Shown here one piece after another: positions 35,397 through 46,858 of a stretch of 64,000 nucleotides of DNA. Origin of the DNA: Dryomyza anilis. Taxonomy: Eukaryota; Arthropoda; Insecta; Diptera; Dryomyzidae. The stretch lies in the NCBI GenBank assembly GCA_951804985.1, contig OX638132.1:15729529-15793528 (forward strand). The letters are read 5' to 3'. The notes under the pieces are model-generated. The model was not told where the DNA came from. It saw nothing but the letters and a program-made list of their open reading frames with translations, and searched no databases. A program made the position numbers and the translations under genes. Positions within the stretch are counted from its first letter, which is position 1. Each line of letters starts with the position of its first letter.

Positions 35397-35595
35397 AAGG
35401 GTTTTCAACAGGGACGCTACAAAACGAATTCGAATTTCGGTAGTAAATTTTAATAATTTCGACTAGTAGTTGGCTCGTATATCTTTCCATCATGAAATGG
35501 CAAACCTTACTGAAGAGAAATGTGAAAAGAGAGGCAAAAGATATATCGTTGTTTGCTGTCCCTGTCGCTCTACTTTTGTAGCGCTCTTAACCCTT
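35397..35595 (-). mobile_element. Mariner-type MITE with transposase start remnant
   Basis: 199 bp between TA dinucleotides (35395-35396; 35596-35597); ends AAGGGTT / AACCCTT. The minus strand reads MERYTS..VEIIKIYYRNSNS from about 35490, related to the 11142-11479 element. Confidence 0.7.
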
Positions 35596-35634
35596 TACAT
35601 ATAATACATATTGAAGAATCTGTGCATCAAACTA

Positions 35635-36015
35635 AAATATTTACAAAAATACAAAAGTAAAAGCACAAAACAAAAACAACAGCAAACTAATAAAAAAAAA
35701 ACAAAAGTAAAACAAAAAACAAAAGCAAATATATAAAAACAAAAGCAGAATCACAAAAAAAACCAAAAGCAAATGCAAAAAAAAAAAAAAACAAAACACA
35801 AAACGCAAAACACAAAACACAAAAACAAAAAGAAAATATAAATCAAAAACACAATAACAAAATCAATAACATAAAAACAAAAGCAAAATTAAAATCATTA
35901 AATAAAAGCAAAACCACAAAAGCAAAATGAAAAAAAAAAGCAGAACATCAAAACCAAATACTCAGAATTAAGCAAAAACAAAAATAAAACACAAAACAAA
36001 AGCTAGGTGCTATTG
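35635..36015. repeat. CAAAAG-type A-rich tract
   Basis: Simple-sequence-like runs of ACAAAAGCAAAA, the same composition as the Helitron internal tract at 36840-37430. It is probably a decayed Helitron part. Confidence 0.55.
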
Positions 36016-36063
36016 ATAATTTTTTCCCATACTTCTCAGTTCTTAAGTAGTTCTTGTATGGTA

Positions 36064-36135
36064 TCTATTTATCTATCTGTCTATATATCTATCTATCTAT
36101 CTATCTATCTGTCTATCTATCTGTCTATCTGTCTA

Positions 36136-36166
<31 letters not shown>

Positions 36167-36191
36167 ATTTATCTATCTATCTGCCTATCTG

Positions 36192-36264
<73 letters not shown>

Positions 36265-36344
36265 TTATCTATCTATCTGCCTATCTATCTATCTATCATC
36301 TATCTATCTATCTATATATCTATTTATCTATCTATCTGCCTATA

Positions 36345-36391
<47 letters not shown>

Positions 36392-36392
36392 A

Positions 36393-36423
<31 letters not shown>

Positions 36424-36424
36424 A

Positions 36425-36501
<77 letters not shown>

Positions 36502-36503
36502 GC

Positions 36504-36561
<58 letters not shown>

Positions 36562-36579
36562 ATTTACCTATCTATCTGC

Positions 36580-36631
<52 letters not shown>

Positions 36632-36632
36632 A
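36064..36632. repeat. (CTAT)n microsatellite, about 570 bp
   Basis: About 142 tetramers with interruptions. A compound motif TCTATTTATCTATCTATCTG followed by CCTAT recurs at about 36160, 36260, 36320 and 36560, so the tract also grew by larger duplications. It starts exactly at the Helitron 5' terminus, which in other copies is TCTATCTATATATATAAAA. The long Ile-Tyr-Leu-Ser frames across it are artefacts. Confidence 0.95.
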
Positions 36633-37434
36633 TAAAACTCTTGGTCAGTCTGTCTGTCTGTTTGTTCCAGCATCACGTCTGTTAAACTGTTAAACCGATC
36701 TGACTGAAATTTTGCACGAAGGTGTACGGAGGGTGACATAGGCTATATAGGGCGGGATTGGACAATGGAGCGTGGCACCTCCCTTACAATCTAAACTTTC
36801 AAAAGGATATAACTAGGCACTTACAACAGCTACGAACACGAAATAAAAAAAATAGAAAAATATATATTACAAAAGCAAAAACACAAAATCATGAACACAA
36901 ATACCAATACTAAAGTAAAAGCACAAAACAAAAGCAAAAACACAAACACAAAAACAACAGCAAACTAATAAAAGAAACATAAGTAAAACAAAAGCGAATA
37001 TACAAAAGTGAAAGCAAAATCACAAAGAAAAATCAATAACAAATACAAAATAAAAAATTAAAAATAAAAAATAAAAAAAAAACACAAAAACAAAAAGAAA
37101 AATAAAACTTAAAAACAAAACACAAATACAACAGTAAAAGCACAAAATAAAAGCAAAAACAATAGCAAACTAATAAAAAAACAAAAGTAAAACAAAAAGC
37201 AAAAAAAAACAAATCAAATATACGAAAGCAAAATTACAAAAATAAACTAAAACGAAAAAAAAATAAAAAAACACAAATCAAAAACAAAATCAACAACATA
37301 AAAACAAATACAAAATTAAAATCATTAAATAAAAGCAAAACAACTAAAGCAAAATACAAAAAAAAACAAAAACTAAAAACGCAGAATTAAAAGCAAAAAC
37401 AAAAGTAAAACACAAAACAATAGCAATAATACAA

Positions 37435-38590
37435 AAATTTTGCATATGTTGTCGGTGCATCTTTTACTCGATGGATATCGAGTTTTATCCAGGGTCGTTC
37501 AATACGAGTTGCGATGGATGGTGTGTTCTCCGAACAACATTCTATCAATTCTGGAGTTCCGCTGAATTCCGTCCTATCCCCGTCCCTATTTCTGGTATTT
37601 ATCAATGACCTTCTGTCATTGACCCAGAACCCAATTCATTCCTTTGCAGATGACAGTAACATTTGTCATTTGTCATTCATATTCGTTCAACAAGCGCCCA
37701 ATCTCTTTGGAGATTGAGAGTAAAAGACGCACTATGAATGACACTCAACAATGACCTTAAATCAATCTCCGAGTGGGGTCTTGCAAATAGAGTTGATTTT
37801 AATGCAAGCAAGACCCAATGTTGTCGGTTATCTCACAAAATAATGGATTCACCCCTCCTTCCCCTCAATATGGGTGCTGTGGATATTGCGCAGTCAGCTT
37901 TTCTTGACGTTCTGGGCATATCAATTCAATGTGATCTCCGTTGGAATGACCACATATTTGATGAAGAAGCGGCCAAGTGCCTTGATTTTCTGAAACGGTG
38001 TAAGACATACTTCACTCCTGCTGACTTACGCACTGTCTACACTACTTATATTCGGCCTAAGATGGAATACAACTCGCACATATGGGCAGGGGCTTCTAAA
38101 TCTTCTTTGGAGTTCCTGGACCGAATCCAACAACGTGCAATATATTTAATAGTGGATGAAAATATTTCATCCTCTATTGGCTCTCTTAAACACCGAAAGA
38201 CCGTTGGGTGTGTAAGCCTGTTTTATAGGTATTGCAATGGTAAGTGTTCGAGGGAGACACATGGCCTGATTCCACCAGGTCGTGTGTTCTCTCGTTCTAC
38301 TCGGGCATCAAACCAAGCCCACCCCTTCGTAGTCCACTCAGCTCTCAACAGAACCACGCATTATAGAGAGAATTCGTTCTTCAGTCGCACGATTCGTTTG
38401 TGGAACAATTTCCCTGCGTCTTTTTTCTCCCGACATTTTTGATATTGGCAAATTCAAAACAAATATTCACCGACACTACCTCATCTTTCCTCCCTTCCTC
38501 TAACCCTAATCCCTTTCTATGATCAACACTGTGCTTTGCATAAATAGGGGGCATCCCCTGAGTGTTGGTTAATATGTAAAAAAAAAAGCA
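37435..38590 (+). pseudogene. 5'-truncated LINE RT fragment (jockey/CR1-like), copy 1
   Basis: Begins in the RT palm (RWISSFIQGRSIRVAMDG from about 37480). It continues with SGVP..SVLSPSLFLVFINDLL and the catalytic FADDSNICHL (about 37640-37670), then thumb and C-terminal region (TYIRPKMEYNSHIWAGAS; FFSRTIRLWNNFPAS), ending in poly-A (about 38578). Frame breaks: a 7-bp tandem duplication of ATTTGTC near 37660-37675, a lost base near 37737, and a shift near 38435. It is inserted in the CAAAA tract of Helitron H3. Copies 2 and 3 are at 41868-42595 and 63630-63768. Dead. Confidence 0.85.
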
Positions 38591-39267
38591 AAATGCAAAC
38601 ACAAAATAAGGGAAAACCAAAAAATAAACGATCCGGGTACAAATACTAGTTTCTTATATAATGATTTCCTGAAATTTATAAATTAGTAAATGCAAAAAAA
38701 TTATAATAATTTATTAATGTATATTCAAAATGTTTTTTTTTTCGAAAAATTTAATTTTTCGAAAAAATATATTTTTTTTTTTGGTATTTTTTTTTCGAAC
38801 ATTTTTTTATCAGATTAATATTTTTTTTAAACATTTCTTCTAAATTTTTTTTAATGAAATTTTTTTTTAAAAATATTTTCTAAAAATATATTTTTTTTTG
38901 TTTGTAAAATTTGTAAAAGAAATGTCCATCAATAAATTTATTTTGAAAAAAAATATTAGTTCAACATACTCAACATATTGAATATTATATTCATAAACAT
39001 TATGAACAATTTAGAAAAAAAAAATGTATGTAATTTTAAAATTAGATATAATGATTATATTCATCAATATGACGTTACATATTCAGTGTATTGAATATTT
39101 CGTTCTTCAATATGATGTTCTTTAGTATGAAAAAGTTCATATAAATATTGAATGCATTCATAAATATGTTATGTGAGCGGTATCAATATGATGAATCCGG
39201 TAGTTGATGAAAAAAATTAATAATATTTATGAATAAATTCATCATATTGATAACTTATTTGCTTTGT

Positions 39268-39359
39268 ATATACTTTTCCATACCGGATATGCCTTTTTCT
39301 ACGTGACACAAAGAGCATAAAAACTGAATATACCCTTTCACTTTTAGTGTAGGGTATAA
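39268..39359 (-). mobile_element. (GACA)n-core repeat, terminal fragment R5
   Basis: TATATACTTTTCCATACCGG ... TTTTAGTGTAGGGTATAA only, i.e. about the last 90 bp of the R2/R3 type. Confidence 0.6.
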
Positions 39360-40669
39360 AAATACATAATACATTTTGCATATATTGCATTTTGTTTTTA
39401 TGAAGTACACATTAATCCCATTACATTAAGACTATTAAATCTAAATGTTACATGCGAAAACACATTAATTTCCGTATATTTGTTGAGTAAAATACAGCTG
39501 GTTACAAGGTCAATCAACAGTATGACATTTTGTTTTATACGATACACACACAGAGACACCGTCAAATACACACATTAAGTCCTTCAAACATACGCACAAA
39601 ATCCATTAATTGTCTACGTTGTCAATGTCCCAACAAAAACAAATTCTATGTTCGCATGCAACAAGAAATATCCACGCCCCCACTCGTCAACAAGGACGAG
39701 GACATTTATGGTTGCTAATCCTTAATGCCGCATTATGTTTGTCATTGTTGTTTATGGCTGCACGCCTTCCTGTTGTTCGCAGCCATTTTCTGTTTTTTTC
39801 GATTTTTATCTCTTTCGTTTTAATGGCAATCGGAACTGAACCCCTTTTTTAAGGTTGTTGCTTTTTTTATGACTTAAGTATCTATGGATGTTGCCGGAAG
39901 TCAACATGTGAGACCTTTTTAGTTGGCGACGTTGCCATAACAACAGGCTTCATTTTAAGTCCTACACTTGTGTAGAAATTCATATATGTATGTCGTTGTC
40001 TGTTCGTCCGTCCGTCTGTGTATGAGTGCCTGTGGGGTTTTTCTATGGCATCGATAAAATTATATGGCAGCGTATGTGCAAATTGCTTGTTATGACAGTG
40101 TATGGCTGCTGTTGTCGCTGTTAAGTGCTGGGGTTGTGTTCAAAACTCATTTCAATGTTGCCAAACGTCGCCATGTCGTGTTGATTTTCCAATGAAGTTG
40201 TTTTGATTTAGCATGTTGCATTATATTATGTCAATAAAGGAACATTTTAAATATAACCATAGTAATCCGTTCTCTGATGTTTATTTCTAATTTGTACTTA
40301 TGTGATATTTCATTTTAAATCAACGAAAAAAATTCAAAAAATCATTATAATCATCCTCTTTGAAGTTTATAAAATTTTGCATGAATATTAAATATTAATA
40401 TTTTAATATATTAATATTAATACTTAATATTAAACTAAGAAATATGCAAAATTTTGGACGTCTGACTTTTATGTCTACCGAAATAAGAAGGATTGAAAAG
40501 TGAAAAAGCTTTATTTTGTTTATCTTAAAAGGCCTTTTAAATGTTGGAAGGTATACATATCTCAAAATCTTATTGTTTTTAAATAAAAAAATATACTATA
40601 TATTGTTGCAGATTGTCTCTATAAAATTTGAGCAAAATTCATTGATGTAATCTTATCATACGGAGAAAA
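39360..40669. other. Unique-looking DNA, nothing recognised
   Basis: 39500-40210 is less AT-rich with short frames (62 and 80 codons) but no homology or exon signals that I can support. Confidence 0.4.
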
Positions 40670-40965
40670 TTGTTTACTGATGATTTATGAATAAGATATT
40701 CATAAAACATAAATTTTCTAATTTTCTTATTAATAAGTAAAATATATGAATTATGTTTAACACACAAAAATTTCAAATTTCATGAATCAAAAATCAGAAA
40801 ATCACTTATCATAGGGAGAAAATTGTTTACTGATGATTTATGAATAAGATATTCATAAAACATAATTTTTCTAATTTTATTATTAATGAGTTATATATAT
40901 GATTTATGTATAACACACAAAAATTTCAAATTTCATGAATTAAAAATCAGAAAATCACAATGTAT
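40670..40965. repeat. Tandem duplication of a ~147-bp AT-rich unit
   Basis: Two adjacent units, each starting GGAGAAAATTGTTTACTGAT and ending AAAAATCAGAAAATCAC, about 90% alike by eye. A dispersed relative is at 33300-33560. Confidence 0.75.
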
Positions 40966-41008
40966 TTATTATGAATGATTTATAAATTTGATAAATTTTA
41001 TTAATATA

Positions 41009-41589
41009 TGGGCCATTCCACACCAAATCGACCAAAAAAAGTTAAATTTGAGATTTTACCTTTTCGATCTTAATGAACTTTTGGCAACTGATAAAGGGTA
41101 TCGAGACATGCACTAAACAATTTTTTTTTATTTTTTCGACCACTACTTCCAGAGATGCAGTGGCTCAAAGTTGAAAAAAAAGTGCCAAAAATCACTTTTG
41201 TACTGTTGTTCATATTTAAATATCTCTTGAACTAGAAATGCTAGAAACTCCGTTATTGGCTTGTTTTAAAGCTAATAGAACAAGCTTTTAGAAAAATTAA
41301 GTTGTAATTTCCAAACGGTAACATGTGGTCATTATCCTTGCACTTCAAAATTGATGTCCTTAAAAAGGACCCTTTTTAAAATTCTGAAAAAAATCCTAAG
41401 TTTTCGTCAATTTATTATAAATGTTCATACAAAATTTCAAAATGGTATTTTGATGGCATCATATTTTAAAAAATTATTTTCTAAAATTGTTTAGTGCATG
41501 TCTCGATACCCTTTATCAGTTGCCAAAATTTCATTGAAATCGAAGAAGGTGAGTTCCAACCGCTGGTCGATTTGGTGTGGAATGGCCCA
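41009..41589. mobile_element. MITE with ~115-bp inverted ends (GGGCCATTCCACACC)
   Basis: Left TGGGCCATTCCACACCAAAT, right its complement. Arms continue through GGCAACTGATAAAGGGTATC and GAGACATGCACTAAACAA. TA-rich flanks. The unique core (about 41130-41460) is homologous to the core of the foldback element at 5824-6906, although the arms differ completely. Confidence 0.8.
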
Positions 41590-41867
41590 TATATATAACA
41601 GCTGAAATTATTCATTTCTTGTGTTTCATATTAGATATTAATATACATAATGCGCATTTCACGCCAGTTTCAAAAAAAAAACCGCGTCGTAGCCACAGTC
41701 TAAAGAATATTTAAAAGAGTGAATATTATGAAAAATGTGTTATTTCAAAATAAATATGAAATTTAAAAGACAAATAAGATGGAGTGATGTATTTCCTAAT
41801 GTTCCTTTCCCATTATTATATTTTCAAATGCGATAATATTCACTTTGTTACGTATAAATTTGATATG
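41590..41867. other. AT-rich, nothing recognised
   Basis: No repeat or frame identified. Confidence 0.45.
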
Positions 41868-42595
41868 TTGCAATGGATGGTGTTCTTTCATAACAACAGT
41901 CCATCAATTCTGGAGTCCCGCAGAGTTCCGACCTAACCCCGTCCCAATTTCTGGTTTTTATTAATGACCTTCTGTCATCGACCCAGAACGCAATCGATTC
42001 CTTTGCAGATGACAGTAACATTTGTCATTCATATTCGTTCAACAAGCGCCCAAACTCTTTGAAGATTGAGAGTAAAAGACGCACAACCAATGATACACTC
42101 AATAATTACCTTAAAACAATCTCCGAGTGCGGTCTGCAAATAGAGTTGATTTTAATGCTAGCAAGACCCAATGTTGTCTGTTATCTCGCAAAAGAATGGA
42201 TTCACCTCTCCCTCCCCTCAATATGGACTCTGTGGGTATTGCGCAGTCAGCTGCTCTTGACGTTCTGGGTATATCAATTCAATGTGACCTCCGTTGGAAT
42301 GATCACATATTTGATGTGTCGAAAGAAGCGGCCAAACGTTTTGAAACGGCGTAAGACATACTTCACTCCCGCTGACGTGTGTATTGTCTACACCACCTAT
42401 ATTCGGCCTAAGATGGAATACAATTCGCACATATGGGCAGGGGCTTCAAAATCTTCTTTGGAGTTCCTGGATCTAATCCAACAACGTGCAATATATTTAA
42501 TAGGAGATGAAAATATTTCATAATCCTTTCTTACGATCAACACTGTGCATGAATAGGGGGCATCCTCTGAGCGTTGGTTAATTTGTAAAAAAAAA
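41868..42595 (+). pseudogene. LINE RT fragment, copy 2, with internal deletion
   Basis: Same family as 37435-38590: FADDSNICHSYSF (about 42000-42040), ISECGLQ, TYIRPKMEYNSHIWAGAS (about 42400-42450), poly-A at 42587. After DENIS it jumps from the thumb region straight to the 3' untranslated end (ATCCTTTCTTACGATCAACA), losing about 340 bp that copy 1 keeps. Frame breaks occur around 42140 and 42350. Lacks the 7-bp duplication of copy 1. Confidence 0.85.
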
Positions 42596-42882
42596 GTCTT
42601 TACTTTGAAGCAAGCCTATATTTTTTGATCAAATCATTTTATAGATCAAAATGTTATATTTATCAAACATAAGAAAATGGTTTTCAGCATAAAAATTGAA
42701 GCATTTTCTTCAAATTTTGAGCAAAGTCGATTTTTATTAATATGACCTAATGTATAACATTTTAATCATGATTTATGAATAATACATAATAATTATATAT
42801 ATTCCAGTTACTCATGAATTATGAGTATATTATACAACAACTAATCATAATAATTGATTTTTACTATAATCATATATTATGA
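42596..42882. other. AT-rich; ATTCATAA-type words
   Basis: 42740-42890 resembles the host repeat family weakly (ATTATGAATAA, TAATCATAA). Confidence 0.4.
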
Positions 42883-43194
42883 ATAAAAAAAACGTATCAC
42901 TGGCACTACAGTCCTATAAGAACTTAGGCCGAGCTCTCTCACCATTTTGAGCTGTGCGTGTTATATTCGTACTTAAAGTGGTGGGACCTACTGTTTATTG
43001 CCGAATCCGAACGACGGGTGAGAGCTTTTCATAGGCAATGTTTTACTCTCGTAGGTTTGCCATTTACTGCCGAGAGGTAGCGCGGTATAGAAAAATGTTT
43101 CTATGAAAAGATGTTGTTAGCCCCAGTCCAGGCTTGAACCGGGGACCTTTCGGCTCGCAGTCCAACGCACTAACCACTGAGCTACCGCTACAAT
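42883..43194 (-). mobile_element. tRNA-derived SINE copy S4
   Basis: Reverse orientation; head GTAGCGGTAGCTCAGTGG at 43193 downward, B box intact. Candidate 8-bp duplication TATTATGA (42875-42882; 43195-43202). Confidence 0.8.
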
Positions 43195-43316
43195 TATTAT
43201 GATTACTTATTCTCAAAAAATTTCTAAATTTAAAAATCTAAAATTTGTATCTTTTCTTAGTTTAATGAAGTAGAATATATCTATCAAGTTCCAATTAATA
43301 TCCGTTCGTTGGTTAT

Positions 43317-43640
43317 ACAGGATGTTTAGTTCTACTATGTCAATGTATCAAACTTTCAATCTATGACTCAAAAAAAAAAAAAAAAGATTAAAAAAAATTG
43401 TTTTTGTATTCAGTTTAAGATACAGGATTGGTTTTAAATTAAAAATTGTTTATAAATAAATATCAACTTTATACTCATCTTTTAAATAACTAAATTACCT
43501 TTCCAATGGTGTATCTTTGTAACATATGACCTTGTAAGTTAGTTGAAATTTACAAAAATAAAAATTAAAATATGATTATTTCGTTACGAATCATCGCATT
43601 TCCTCTAATTTATAATATTAAACCAATGGTGATTTAAGAC
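43317..43640. repeat. Single arm of the 9.3-10.4 kb foldback family
   Basis: ATACAGGATGTTTAG start, then CAGTTTAAGATACAGGAT, TTACCTTTCCAATGGTGTAT and TCTAATTTATAATATTAAACC in the order of the left arm at 9308-9700. The partner arm is missing. Confidence 0.65.
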
Positions 43641-44401
43641 TGGCAAGTAATGCTGCAGAATAATTGTGTGGTGTTTAAAATAAAAATTATAAAAGCAAAA
43701 CCATCGTAAAAAATTGCATTGATATCTGAAATAAATTTCTTTTAGTACGACAGTATCAAGACATATTACATTTTATAAAAATGTCATGTTTGATTTACAA
43801 ATAGAACACACAATTTTAAGCCACAAACATTTTTATTTTCTAAAAAAATGTAATCCTATTTCAAGCATATCAATTTTAATTATATCACAGTATAAAAATC
43901 AGTAGCCTCCATGCCAACACATAATTAAAATTTACTACAAAAATAAAAAATACCAGAAAAACAAATATAATACTTAAATTAGGAAAAAATATAAAAAATC
44001 TTTTTATGTTTGTGCCAAAAAATTGTGCTTTCATTTGTAGAGATAATTTTGTTGTGTGGTATATTTTGTAACTAGATTTACTGTGCTGTGCAAACAAACA
44101 AATGAAATACTAGAAAATTCAATGTTTTGTTGGATTATTTTTAAGTTTTTGCGTATTTTCCATGCCTTCATTGGGTCGTGGTTCCAACCTCAACATATTT
44201 AAATAGAAAAGCTTCTTCCATGCAACGTTACCTTTTGGCAAACAATGGAAAAACATCTGAGGGTAAACAATCACTCAGAAAACAGTTTCCTAATATTAAT
44301 GAATTTCTTAATATAGCATCAAGTTCAATTTTACTTTTTTTAAGTTAATGTATTTTCTTCAATTAAGTAAATTTTCCATATTATAAGCAAATTGTTCTTA
44401 C
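43641..44401. other. AT-rich, nothing recognised
   Basis: A 70-codon frame at 43885-44097 (-) is unsupported. Confidence 0.45.
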
Positions 44402-44606
44402 TCTGAAAAAAATTAATCAATATGATGAGTATATTCATAAATGTTATGCATTTTTCTACCAACTACCAGATTCATCATATTGATACCACCGTTCATTAAA
44501 TGACATATTAATGAATGCATTCATTATAAATATGAACAAAAAATTCAATACAATGAATTTGAATTATCATATTGATGAATATCCTATTTCCTATTAATAT
44601 AATAAA

Positions 44607-45901
44607 TCTCTTTGTTGGTTTGTCCTTTTGTTTGTCTTGAAATTTTAACCACAGATGATGTAGGGTCTAGAAGGAATGATAGCCTATGCATATGCGGAAT
44701 TAGATAAAGGGGCGTGGCACCTTCGATACAGTCTAAACTTTCAAACTATATACAAACTCTAATTTTGACACGATATGTATGTTGGGTAGCCGCGGTAGCT
44801 CAGTGGTTAGTGCGTTGGTCTGCGAGCCGAAAGGTCCCCGGTTCAAGGCTGGACTGGGACTAACAACATCTTTTCATATAAACATTTTTCTATACCGCGC
44901 TACCTCTCGTCAGTAAATGGCAAACCTACGAGAGTAAATCCATTGTCTATGAAAAGCTCTCACCTGCCGTTCGGATTCGGCAATAAACTGTAGGTCCCAC
45001 CACTTTGAGTACAAATATAACACGCACAGCTCAAAATGGTGAGAGAGCTCGGCCGAAGTTCTATACAGGACTGTAGCGCCAAACTATTATTATTATATTA
45101 TGTATGTTGTGTCTGGACAGAGTATAGCTATATACTGGTGAGATCGGTGGACTGGGCGTGGCACCTCCCATATAACCCAAAAATTATAATTGGGATAGCA
45201 AATTTAATGAAATTTTGGTTAGCGTTATATTTAAACAGTCTCGCCAAATGTGTGCGGGATTTGACAACTGGACGTAGCATCCACCATAGAAGGTACATTT
45301 TCAAGATTTTGTATGTCAACAGTTATTATAGTAATATCAAGATATTTCACACCGGTGTAACAACCACCCGACATTCTTTAAACTCACCACACTAAAATTC
45401 ACCACATTAAAACTCAATACACCTAAACTCACCACACCGAAACTCACCACACTAAAACTCACCACACTAAAACTCACCACACTAAAACTCACCACACTAA
45501 AACTCACCGCACCTAAACTCACCACACCAAAACTCACCACACTAAAACTACTACAGGAAAAACTATACGGGGAAGAATTCTACGGGAAAGAATTCTACCA
45601 GGAAGAATTCTACAGGAACGTGTTATATGGGGAACAATTTTACTGGGAAGATTTCTACCGGAAAGACTTCTACGGCGAAATATTCTACGGGAAAGCACAG
45701 AAAGAATTGTTTTTAAGAAAAGTTGTTTTGGCGGAGAATTATTTTTGTTTTTGTTACTACATTAATAAACAAATAAAAATGTCCACATCGAAGCACGGGT
45801 CCATGTTATTAATAATAAAAAAATGTTTTTATATTAATAAAATAGCTCTATATCATTACATTCACAAAATCTTTGCACGAGTCGTGCACGGGTCCAGCTA
45901 G
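44607..45901 (+). mobile_element. Non-autonomous Helitron copy H4 with nested SINE
   Basis: Starts TCTCTTTGTTGG after AAA and ends GCACGAGTCGTGC, ACGGGTCCAG, CTAG (45898-45901) followed by T, the clearest 3' end in the window. Internal 15-bp minisatellite (45379-45548, reversed relative to H1) and GGAAGAATTCTACGG-type units (45560-45700). SINE S5 is inserted in the 5' half. Flanks join as AATAAA|TTAATATTT without duplication. Confidence 0.75.
44785..45098 (+). mobile_element. tRNA-derived SINE copy S5
   Basis: Head GGTAGCCGCGGTAGCTCAGT, B box GGTTCAAGGC (one change), ATT-rich tail. Perfect 11-bp duplication TATGTATGTTG (44774-44784; 45099-45109). Confidence 0.92.
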
Positions 45902-46342
45902 TTAATATTTATGAATAATTACATTTTTTTTACGAATTTAAAAAAAAAATATTTTTTTTTAGAAAATAATTGGAAAAAAGTTCCTTAACATTTTTTTATT
46001 TGAATGTTTAAAAAAAAAAAGTTCCTCAAATATTTTTTTTTTGAAAAAATGTTTAAAAAAAAAATTTTTTTTTTTGAAAAAAAACATATCCTAGAAAAAA
46101 GTTTTGTATTCGAAAAAAAAAAATCCTGGATAATTATTTTTTTTTTCGAAAATAAAATTTTTTGTCAAAAAAAAAATTAAAAAAAAAAATAATTTTTGAT
46201 TTTTTTTTTCAAAAAATATAATCATATATTTTTTATACAATGTTTTATATTAATAACTTTTTATTAATAAAAATTGTAATTATAAATAAATTAGAAAACA
46301 TTTTACTAATTTATGCATGTCGAACAAGCATTATATAAGAAA

Positions 46343-46858
46343 TCTTCGCCGTAAAATTCTTCCCCATAGAACGCTTTACCTTAGAATTCTTCCCGGTTGA
46401 ACTCTTCCCGGTAGAATTCTTCCCCGTAGAGTTTTTCCCAGTAGAAGTTTTAGTGTAGTTAGTTTTAATGTGGTGAGTTTTAGTGTGTTGAATTTTTAGT
46501 TTAGTGAATTTTTAGTATGGTGAGTTTTAGTGTGAGTTTTATTGTGGTGAGTTTTAGTGTGGTGAGTTTTAGTGTGGTGAATTTAAGTGTGGTGAGTTTT
46601 AGTGTGGTGAATTTTAGTTTTTTGTTTAATCTTTTTAGATTGTGTATGTGCTGAGTTATGTCGTTTTGAAAGTTTAGGTTGTATGGGAGGTACCACGCCC
46701 CTTTGTCCAATCCCGCCCATATATAGCCCTCCGGGCTCCATAGTATCCTGGTGCAAAATTTAAGTTAAATCGGTTCAGCGGTTTAGACGTGATGCTGGAA
46801 CAAACAGACAGACAGACCGACAGACTGACAGACGGACCAAGAGTTTTATATATATAGA
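46343..46858 (-). mobile_element. Non-autonomous Helitron copy H5, 3'-truncated
   Basis: 516 bp starting TCTTCGCCGTAAAATTC (an internal Helitron position, compare 2560 in H2) and ending TATATAGA, i.e. 5'-TC on the minus strand. Contains the 15-bp minisatellite and (GACA)n block. Flanks AAGAAA|TAACATA equal the uninterrupted sequence at 60253/60254: insertion between A and T, no duplication. Confidence 0.75.

Larger units (their letters stand above)
36064..38649 (+). mobile_element. Non-autonomous Helitron copy H3 with expanded 5' end
   Basis: 5' end TC (36064) after flank A; 3' end CTAG (38646-38649) before flank T. No target duplication. Order: (CTAT)n tract, AAAACTCTTGGTC, (CTGT)n, the conserved AGCATCACGTCTGTTAAAC and GGCACCTCCCTTACAATC block, CAAAA-rich tract, nested LINE fragment (37435-38590), short 3' end. 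The GCACG/CGTGC hairpin is not visible here, so the 3' end has decayed. The flanks match the uninterrupted repeat copy at 60.25 kb. Confidence 0.75.
35179..39250 (-). mobile_element. AT-rich host repeat, copy HC, with nested insertions
   Basis: Reverse-oriented copy of the ATTCATAA-rich repeat also at 44402-47130 and 58262-60603. Matching blocks are 35190-35396, 35597-35630, 36030-36063 and 38650-39250. Nested in it are a mariner MITE (35397-35595), an A-rich tract (35635-36015) and Helitron H3 (36064-38649). Removing H3 joins ...TTGTATGGTA to TTTCTTATATAATG, the uninterrupted sequence seen in reverse at about 60235-60290. Confidence 0.65.

Noticed and set aside
36007..36693. 228-codon Ile-Tyr-Leu-Ser frame
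   Set aside because: Translation of the (CTAT)n tract, open in several frames.
45036..45395. 119-codon plus-strand frame
   Set aside because: Runs from the SINE tail into Helitron sequence; no coding signature.
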